In this document: in pieces, positions 55,848 through 64,000 of the stretch
Layout: every line of letters starts with the position of its first letter
Numbering within the stretch: the first letter of the stretch is position 1
Origin: Whalleya microplaca
Taxonomy: Eukaryota > Ascomycota > Sordariomycetes > Xylariales > Xylariaceae
Length of the DNA: 64,000 nt
Direction: 5' to 3'
NCBI GenBank assembly: GCA_022497155.1
Contig: MU385725.1
Span: 124,001 to 188,000 of the forward strand
Notes under the pieces: model-generated
The model's database searches: none
Told to the model about the DNA's origin: nothing
What the model saw: only the letters and a program-made list of their open reading frames with translations
Made by a program: the position numbers and the translations under genes

Positions 55848-56789
55848 CTAAGAACTGCCAGCAAACCGCTTTGCCCGCGCCTCTGCCTTGGCCTTCTCGG
55901 CCGGATCATTCAGGAGGCTCGACTTAGCACCGGCGCCGTTGGGCTTACCCTCATTTCGGGGACCCCTGCCGCCACCCTGTCGTCCACCTCTACCGCGACG
56001 TCCTCCACGGCCGCGACCTTGGTCGCGACCTTGGTTCCGACCACCAGCGTTGTTCTGTCGCTTCGGGCCTCTCTCGCCGTCCGCGTTACCGCCTTCGCGT
56101 CCTCGCTTGGCCGGACGTCGTTCGGGCAACGCGTCATCAAGACCCTTGATAATTGAGTTCTGGGGTTCGTCCACATTGAAGCGCTTGGCGCGTTCGGCTT
56201 TCTTCTTCTCCTCTTCCTCCTTATTCTCCTCGACGACACCAAATCTCTTGGCTCGGGCCTCACGCTTACGCGCCTCCTCGTCTGCTGTCGAGGCAGGCAG
56301 GTGTGCAGAGAAATCTGTCTTCGGGGCTTCTGGTTCGGCAGCCTTGTCAGCTGCTGACTCTTCGGGCTTGTCTGCGGCCTCAGCTGGTGCAGCGCTCTCC
56401 TCTGCGGGTTCTGCTGCCTTGGTAGCTTCGGCGGGCTTTTCTTCAGCAGCAGGAGCAGGCGCGGATGTGGTCTCAGCAGGCTTCGCAGGTTCTGCGGGTG
56501 CCGCAGGTGCTGCAGGCTGCGTGGTCACAGGCGCATCATCGTCACTATAGTCGATCTCATCTTCGTTTTCGCGTGGTAGCGCAGCTGCTAGATAGCAAGG
56601 TCAGTACGAAATCACTATTGCAAAGGTCGATTCGAAAGTTAGAAAACAATAACAGTACTAACCACCCTGGGACTTGTTGTGCTCTTGTAGACGCTTGATC
56701 AGATCTGCCTTGTTGCCAGTGACTGGGAGTGACTGGTCGTGCAGCAGCTTCTTGAGCTCTGGGACCTTCAGAGAATTGTAGTCGGACAT
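55848..56789 (-). CDS. Tho1/SARNP-like SAP-domain RNA-binding protein
   Basis: Exons are 56789..56663 and 56587..55848 (288 residues). The 75-base GT-AG intron (GTTAGT donor, CTATCTAG acceptor) keeps frame. Residues 4-37 form a SAP helix-turn-helix (LKVPELKKLLHDQSL, GNKADLIKRL), which binds DNA or chromatin. An acidic patch (ENEDEIDYSDDD), a long Ala/Pro/Glu low-complexity stretch and paired basic motifs follow (REARAKRFG, KAERAKRFN, and KAEARAKRF at the C-terminus). An RGG-rich RNA-binding region (GRGRGGRRGRGG) precedes the last motif. This is the layout of yeast Tho1 and animal SARNP/CIP29, which work in transcription-coupled mRNP assembly and export. It should be nuclear. Confidence 0.9.
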
Positions 56790-58533
56790 GATGCGCGACC
56801 GAGATGGTGGTGAAGATGTAATGAAAATGGGTAACGGAAGAGAGAGAGCGGGAGAGTTGATCGGGGCACGGTGATGCTGGTTGCGACGGGTGTGATATGG
56901 GTGTGATATCGCTAACGTCTGTTGTTCTCGATGATGTGGGTTTATGAATGGAGGATTGGGATGAGTTGGAATTGGGAGCACAAGGGTCCGTGTCCCTGGA
57001 GTCTCTGAAAGAAAATGCGACGCGTTCGATTGGTACGTACCCTGCCCTGCCTGCGTACCTAAGAAGCTATGTAAGGGATTAATGCGGGCCAGGCCGGATG
57101 GGGCTAGCTCTGTGCGCACAGACCAACAGATTCAATATTCTCAGAAATATGATTCGAGGCTCGGAGAAAGAACATTGAAGGCTAGCACGGTCATTGTCAT
57201 TATTGACGATAGGTACCTCAGGTCTTTACCATCCCTTTACAGTAGAAAACCAACTATCAAATATAGCTAACTCGATGATCTCAGAATGCATGCATAGCAC
57301 GTCTTTTTTGACTTAATTTACTGTCAATTCTTTATGGATTAAGCCAACTATATGTACATAGGTACTTAGGTGCTGAGATACCTAGGTACCAATTTATTAA
57401 TGAGAGCCCTGAGCTGTACTTCTCTCTGTTCAATGCACTATTTAGACCAAAGCTTTGGTAGGGCCTCTATTGGTATATACCCCTCTGGACACTCGTCTAG
57501 ATTTGGTGTAGTTAAGGTTGAGAAGTGACAACGCAGTATCACCATATGAGCGTTTGGATACATTGCTCCAGCTTCCCCCTGTTAAAGTTCAAGAGGACGA
57601 CAGCCGCTCCCTCTCAACCATTAAAGGTTAAATATTATAGTAGGCTCTCTTCATTCAATGCTTGGTGCTCCTACTCGATCTGTAAAGTCTAGATAGCTAC
57701 CAGGTACCAAGCATCTTCATCATACTAGTCTTTGCTTTACCTAGGTAAGTTCTAGTTGTCATATTGCAAACCTAAGAAGGGATCTCTATACCAAAAGAAC
57801 CCATCATAGTATAGAAGTATGTAGTGATCCAAATACTAGACACTTGATTGTGTAATCGATATTTGAATACGATTCATCTATACTGACCTAGACACAGTTT
57901 TGTGTACGTAACGCCTTTATGTAGGTAGGTACTCGGTTGATAGGACGATTCTCTGCTCTAGTTATTGCAGCAGGAGTTAAGGCAGCATTTGTAACTTGTT
58001 GGGCTAAACCTTACTGTTTCTCATATATATCAACGGACCCCTCTTTCCACCTGCTCTGATTCAAATTGACTTCGAGGATAGTAGTGTGAGACGCGTAATT
58101 GGTAGGGCTCATCATGCCTACCTACATCCTGTATAACCTGAAACTAATAGAAAGAGAAACCACCATATACTTTAACTTTGTTGACAGGCGACTACCGTTC
58201 TGGCCATGTAACTAGGATAGAGCATTATTTAAACATTCAACATGCCCACTCACATTCTTCTCTCTTTCACAGGTTCTTCACCATCTCCAAAACAAACCAT
58301 CCAACCAATACCTGCACAATACAATATTTCCCTGCTTTGGTACAATACCTACAGCTGTCCGAGTCTCCTACTCATAGGCTACCTACTTTCCGTTTTCAAG
58401 AAATGCAAAGCCGCGACATACATCGTCTTACCTAGAACTCACTTACCTACTATCAGTCATCCTTGAATCACTTTGCCACCTAGCTAATACCAAATCAACA
58501 CCACATTTTACAGAGCAATCAAACTCTGAAACA
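56790..58533. other. Intergenic, no gene recognised
   Basis: AT-leaning from 57,200 onwards, with ACCTAGGT palindromes at 57380-57387 and 57739-57746. Frames at 58178-58435 and 58242-58466 overlap each other and are low-complexity. Confidence 0.5.
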
Positions 58534-58893
58534 ATGTCAGATGGTGACCCCGACCTCAGGCAACGAGCCAACCTCAGCAGTCTCAAACTGCTCAATACTG
58601 CTCGAACACTAGAAGGAGAGCCGGCGGTGGTCCTGGAGAACCGGAGTCTTCCTAGGATGGACAAAATGGGTTCGGCCAAGAGTCCGAACCCCACAGGTAC
58701 TGGGTACCGAGGTATCGATGATGAGGAAGTATGGTCCCGTGCCACCGCGAAGGTGAACCCCTTAGCCGTGGCGCGGTGCGTGGTGAAGTACTCCGGCGCC
58801 GGGCTGAAAAATAGCCAGTACAGGCGGCCCTGCGTGAGCACGACCTGCCACAGCGAGGAGTCAAAGGACGGGAGGGGTTTGAGCAGACGCTGA
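58534..58893 (+). CDS. Doubtful small hypothetical protein (119 residues)
   Basis: The start has a favourable context (ACAATGTC) and composition is higher in GC than its surroundings. The predicted protein is hydrophilic (MSDGDPDLRQRANLSSLKLL ... GRGLSRR) with no domain, signal peptide or membrane segment. An equally long minus-strand frame overlaps (58443-58928), which weakens either call. Not recognised. Confidence 0.25.
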   Translation: MSDGDPDLRQRANLSSLKLLNTARTLEGEPAVVLENRSLPRMDKMGSAKSPNPTGTGYRGIDDEEVWSRATAKVNPLAVARCVVKYSGAGLKNSQYRRPCVSTTCHSEESKDGRGLSRR

Positions 58894-60899
58894 CGCTGCC
58901 GGGTTGTGGACCGCGGTGATTGTGGCATAACATTACGGCCGCCAAGACACAGACTTCAGAGTACGTGATTGCAAATCTCCTCTCCTCATCCATCTATCAA
59001 TTGATTCCAAGAGCGATATCTGCTTCATCGTCGATGGCTGCAAAGAAGTAGGCCACGTGCCTAATTCACAAGATCCAACACGCTAATCATTGTTTATACA
59101 GAGTCTTCCCACAGACGAGACCACAAAGTCGACTAAGTCCGCCCTGCCACGATATTATCTATGGACTCAACCGCACAGGAGCAGGGGCTGTCCCATCGCC
59201 TCATAGCCAAAACCACCCCAGAGTAGACAAATGCAACAAACAGATCCCAGACCGCCTCATAGGAGGTGTAGGTACTCCTTACACCACCCCGAAAGTATCA
59301 TAACTCGCCAAGTTCATGGCCAGAGGACATCAGTACGCGTAGATAGACGCAGATGATATAGAGGTAGAGTCCCAACACCCCTTCGTCGCTAGGAGCATCC
59401 CGACTGGACATGGGAACAGCATCATAACGGCATGGTACAGCGTCTCTTCGTGGATTTGGTTGGATGCCGGCATCCCGAAAGCACGGGAACGGCCAGTTCA
59501 TGGATGACAGCGGGCATGCTCCGGCTGGTCCCGTCGGCGTACCGATGCAAACCGAGGCGAAGGTAGTATTCCTGTGCTTCTTGTGCTTCCGGATTGGCTT
59601 CATGTGGGAATCGCGCCAGGGGTATTGCTGGATGTTGGCAGGGCTACTGGCCTGCTAGTGCCTCGACCTGCCGATCAGCCTCAAACACCCCGAATGGATA
59701 GATCACCACAAAAACATGGCATGGTATAAAGTTGCTTCGCAAATTCGGTTGGCTGACGGTATACTGAAAGCATGGATACGGACCCTTCATGGAGTGTAGC
59801 GTATGAGACAATCTCAAAGTTAGCACTATCATTGTACATCATGAATAATATACGATATTTAAAACTCATTGCTGCTTATGTGATGACTTGCTCTCTCTCC
59901 TATGACATGCAGTACATTTTCCCCCTTGACATGACCTTTTTTCATTTGAGTCGTTATCGACTCCATCTCTGGTATAGTGCGATCACGAAGCGGAAAGTTT
60001 AACGGGAGTATCACGAGTTAGGCAATGCTCTCAGCATTACTGTTGCACGTATAGCTAGGGAAAGCTATAGAGAGCTAGATTCCTAGCTGACAGCTAACGT
60101 GGTATAATGTCTATTGTCTTGATAAGAGCAATTTTGACTTTTCCAAAGACTGTCATGTCATCTCCAATGACAATTGAAGTTCACTTGAGGGCACATATCA
60201 TATCTTGTCTATTCTCCTATCCCATGCACCTGGATCCATTCCTTCCAGGTTTTAAATTCCCTTACTATCGAGTATAATCGATAGATACGAGCTCTCGAAC
60301 GATATTCTTATACACATGATGATGCGAATATAGCTACTAAGTGGAATTTAGAATATATTTCCAACCGCACTACTGAATAGTGCTATTCGCACCAGCAGCC
60401 CAACTCACGGTACATATACTACAATAACCTATTAAGGTCCGTGAAAACGTGAGGGTGGAGTGAACAGTTGATTAAAGGATGGAGGACTAGCGCTAAAGCT
60501 ATCTAACAAGTGTCCCTTTTGTGTGCTGTGGGTGCTATAACCACCTGACAACCTTACAACCTGCTATAGTGCCAAAACACGAATGCCCTCATTCGTATGC
60601 TGTCGCTATCTTATAGAATAGCGCCTAAAGACAGGAACCTCTTCTAATAGCTAATATAATATTGTAAATACTTTTGTGATCTTTTCTCTATATATAGCGA
60701 TAGCCTTATGTATATATGATGCCTATTTAGAACGATAACTCCTTAGCTCCGCGTATTTCTTTCTACCCGGTTCCCTCACCCAGCAAGTTCATCCAATAAA
60801 GATAAGCTTCTGTTATATTCAGGTACCTTTTAGTTAATAGGTACTTCGGTAAGCGGCTGGGATGCCTTATTTCAGACAGTTGGTTTAGGCGGAAGGCGT
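58894..60899. other. Intergenic with a diverged short duplication
   Basis: No gene was recognised. The stretch becomes AT-richer toward its right end and contains the ~75-base duplicated segment described separately (59431-59505 and 59720-59793). Confidence 0.45.
59431..59793 (+). repeat. Diverged direct duplication of about 75 bases
   Basis: Copies at 59431-59505 and 59720-59793 share blocks such as CATGGTA, GGTTGG, GAAAGCA and TTCATGGA in the same order. Several differences are C to T or G to A in the right copy (for example CACGGG versus CATGGA), as expected if the right copy was hit by RIP or cytosine deamination. Confidence 0.6.
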
Positions 60900-63800
60900 A
60901 GGTGCTTTAGTCTTATAAAATAGGGTCGCATTTAATTTACGTATATTTTTATTAGTTGTAGTTTCGAGACCTTTAGATCGATTATTACGAAAATAATATC
61001 GTTCTGTTACTGAGTGATTTTATACGGGCTATGCTATATTAGCTATAGCTTTTTGGATATCTATTTTTTAGTATTAATAGCCGGATTATATTATTACTAA
61101 ATCTAGTTTCCGATTTTAAGGTATATACTCTAATATTGTAATAAGTCGACAGTCCGCTTTTTTAATAAACGCGTATTAATATATTAGGATCTAATTATCT
61201 CGCGCTTTTTTATATGTATATAACTATTAAGGTTCTAGACTACTGGAAGAGGCTCTCCCTTTAATATTCCGATATCTTAATATTCGATAATGGCGCGGTC
61301 TTTTAAAATAATAAGTTATTGGTATTATAGCTAATATCCGAATATTAATTTGTTAGGTAAATAAGTTTGGTTTTTCGGTTGACGCAAGTTGATAAAGAGT
61401 ATAAAGTTAGCTAGCCTATCTAATTATAGCTGTACTATTTTAATCTTTTTATTAGCTGCCTAGTGTTTAATAGTAAATTTGATTTTTTTTATTATACGCT
61501 TTATTTTGTTAACAAATTTAAGGTAGCTAATAAAAATATAAATTATGTTTATATTTTATTTTGTAAACTTTTCGCGAACTATTTAATTAATAAAATAAGA
61601 ACTATTATTACAGTAGAAGATTTTAGGCTAACCGAAAATAAGTAAGAGATAAACTTTTTAATAGTGGCATATTATATCCGTTATATATAAAGGGGAGGCT
61701 ATAGTAAATACGTATCCCGTAATATAGTTAATTATTATTAATATATATTTTATACTATCGTAAGATTACGAGACGATAAAACCGAGAAAATCTATTTCTA
61801 TTAACGATTAAGGTATTTAAATTATAATTATTTATAATATAGTTTGCGGAAATTTAGTTAAGTAAATTTAGCAGTTCTTATAAATTATAATATAGTTTTT
61901 ATAATCTTTAGCTCGCGCGGGCTAATATAATATATTACGTAAGCGAGATAGAGTTATAGTAAATATATAGTACCCGTAATAGTTATAGGCCTATCGTAAT
62001 ATATAAGGCATTTTACTTTCCGCTATATATAAAGTTAGCTTACCGGTACGCTTTATATAATAAAACTTCCCACTATATATAATATAGTGTATTACGGTTT
62101 TTTATATCTAGCGCTAACGGTTCTAGCTATAATAAGTAATGCTTAGGTTACTTTTAAAAAAAAAGTCGATAATATTGCCGTACTAATTTTATAGCTTATT
62201 ACTTATTTCGGGTTTTATAATAGGGGAGAGAATTTTCGCGTATATATAAGATAAAATATCCGCCGGCTTAATTTATACTGCCTTTACTGACATTTCTAAG
62301 GGCTCGGTACTTATATATATAAGATTTTCCGATTATTTAACCGGTAAGCGAGATAGATTATTTGTTATACCTATAAATTTAGATTTTCCGGGACGATATT
62401 TAATTATTATATTATATTATAAGAATTTAATAACCTAGCGGGTAAGTTTTTCCTTTAGTTCGCTACCTATACGTAAAAAAACTAAAAAAGTTTCGTAATT
62501 TATATAGACTATTATTAGATATTTCGATAGTAAGATAAGTTAGTGTATTTTTTCCAAAGCCCGAAATATATTTATGGCTTTTTTTTTTATAATGGGGTAG
62601 CGTATTTTATAGTTAGTAAAACGATAAGATATAAATATAATAAAGTTTATTAGCCTAATATTTTAGTCGGTAATTTTAATACTTGCCGAAAAGTCTGGAA
62701 TTTATATTAAAGTAGCTCCCGTATTAAAGTCTAAAATATTTATTATAATATAATATTAGTGTTTAAATAATGCGCTTTTATAAGTTTTAATTTATACGCT
62801 ATTGTATATATAGTTGAAGCTATTTTATTACGGGGCCGATTACTTAAAGTTTAATTTTTTCGCCTACTATTTTTAACTAGAGATCGCGTTTTTAAGGGTA
62901 CGTTTAGGCTTTTTTTTTATATAAGCTTCTTTTAAAATATATGTTTTATTTATTTTACTTAAGATAAACTGCTTTAAGTAAGCTATAAGATATAGAAAAG
63001 CTTTAACTTTTTTAGGGAATTTGGGAGGGTTTTTTTTTTATTTAGCGAATTTCTTTTTATATTATATATTGGAGCGGATGCGGCTTTTATTTAGTTTAAA
63101 CCCGATAGCTTTAAAATTAGGTATAAAAAGCTTTATTTTCTTTTTAAATAAGTAGACTAATTTATACGCTATTTTTGGAAAATAGTAATTTTTTAGAAAC
63201 GAGTATAAAAAATCGAAATCGGGGGTAAAACTTAAGTAATTATTTATAAAAATAGCGAAGCTAATTTTTTATTCGGGGTAATAGTTAAATATTAAGGGTA
63301 TTCTTATTAGGTTATTCTTACTTTCGGGATATAAACCGAATATTATATCTTTAAATTATATATATATATAAAGGGCGCCCGTTAGTTCTTAAGCTATACG
63401 CTTATATATATATATGCCGTATAATATAATAACTTCCGTCTTTTATTGATTTTTAGTATGTATAAGTATCGCTTAATATCTATTTAATGCGTTAGTTTTA
63501 AAGAATACGCGATATCTATTTTATACCAGTATATTAAAATCTTTATTATAATTATATATTAGTTATTAAGGCTTTAATATTACAGAATTAATAGGTCGGA
63601 AATTATATATAACGTATAACTATAAGTCTTTTTTCGGCGGGAATTTAGTATATGTAGTTTATAATAACGATTTACGGTATAATATATTTATAGCCTCCAT
63701 TTTTAGGAATATTTTTTATATAAACTTTAATTCTGGTCGAGTGTACTATATTTATTGCAAACGGAATAGCTTTTTAGCAAAATCGGTATTAATAGGGTGT

Positions 63801-64000
63801 TTAATAAAAGTTATAAGTTTAATATTACGTATAGATAATATTATATAGTCTCGATATATATAATAAAGTTTTACGATTTTATCTCTTTACGTAAGTAAGG
63901 CTACGAATGTGCTAATATTAATGCGGTATTAATGTAGCTAGCGGGTAATATTTAAGTTAGGCGCGGACGCGAGCGGGAGCTTTTTAGTAGGGTTTACGGA
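60900..64000. repeat. AT-rich tract with strong RIP signature
   Basis: From about 60900 to the window end the sequence is very AT-rich and dominated by TpA. In the 300 bases 61681-61980 I count one CpA and one TpG against dozens of TpA, while CpG remains present. Loss of CpA/TpG with gain of TpA is the hallmark of repeat-induced point mutation. No intact gene lies here; the 60-codon frame at 61463-61645 is an accident of composition or a relic. The tract is probably heterochromatic and made of decayed transposons. Confidence 0.85.
62800..63500 (-). mobile_element. Relic of Ty3/gypsy-type reverse transcriptase
   Basis: Read on the minus strand with stops ignored, 63480 to about 62940 gives a collinear series like fungal gypsy reverse transcriptases. 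It runs ELTGALYIYI, FKDIIFGLYPES, FAIFINNYLSF (where an acidic catalytic DD pair would be expected), YFPKIAYKLVYLFKKK, GFKLNKSRIRS and FLYLIAYLKQFI. Many stops and D-to-N, W-to-stop type changes fit RIP on a minus-strand gene. Terminal repeats were not identified. Confidence 0.5.

Noticed and set aside
55888..56550. 220-codon plus-strand frame rich in Ser/Ala/Arg/Pro
   Set aside because: Exact antisense of the low-complexity Tho1-like exon.
58443..58928. 161-codon minus frame overlapping the small ORF at 58534
   Set aside because: No recognisable motif; competing frames of equal length suggest chance.
61463..61645. 60-codon frame in the AT-rich tract
   Set aside because: Composition-driven; lies inside RIP-mutated repeat DNA.

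Overview
The window looks like nuclear DNA of a filamentous ascomycete (Pezizomycotina, probably Sordariomycetes). The signs are many short introns (about 50-100 nt, with GTAAGT-like donors and CTAAC-like branch sites), long disordered regulatory proteins, fungal-type NLR, ankyrin-protease, P450 and Zn2Cys6 genes, and a 3 kb AT-rich end with the signature of repeat-induced point mutation (RIP). No species can be named from sequence alone. Exon structures were derived by hand from splice motifs and reading-frame continuity. Where every exon joins in frame the model is strong; exceptions are stated.

Left part (1-10.5 kb): the 3' end of a RhoGAP gene; a spacer with a repeated palindrome; a short-chain dehydrogenase broken by a frameshift; a transcription factor combining a C2HC finger with a Zn2Cys6 cluster (minus strand); and a Dcr2-type membrane-anchored metallophosphatase.

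The most interesting part (11.5-23.6 kb) holds three genes of the kind found in fungal innate-immunity or incompatibility loci. They are an ankyrin-subtilisin (S8) protein (minus strand, 8 exons, one apparently GC-AG intron), a divergently transcribed protein of unknown function, and a large NLR with the order alpha/beta-hydrolase-like, NACHT, about 20 ankyrin repeats and SPRY. The NLR carries an in-frame TAG between its NACHT/winged-helix part and its intact ankyrin part, a second in-frame TGA before the NACHT part, a changed Walker B motif and a frame break before SPRY. It therefore looks recently disabled or split.

Middle (25-41.3 kb): a nitroreductase; a single-exon FAD/NADPH reductase without a flavodoxin domain; a 554-bp MITE-like element with perfect 44-bp terminal inverted repeats and a 6-bp target duplication; an FAD monooxygenase and a cytochrome P450 on the same strand (possibly a small metabolic pair); and a secreted cyanovirin-N-homology lectin.

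Right part (43-64 kb): a 1490-residue protein ending in a methyltransferase-like domain; an 8 kb stretch without recognisable genes; a Tho1-like SAP/RGG protein; one doubtful small ORF; a diverged short duplication; and the AT-rich RIP tract with relics of a Ty3/gypsy-type reverse transcriptase on the minus strand.
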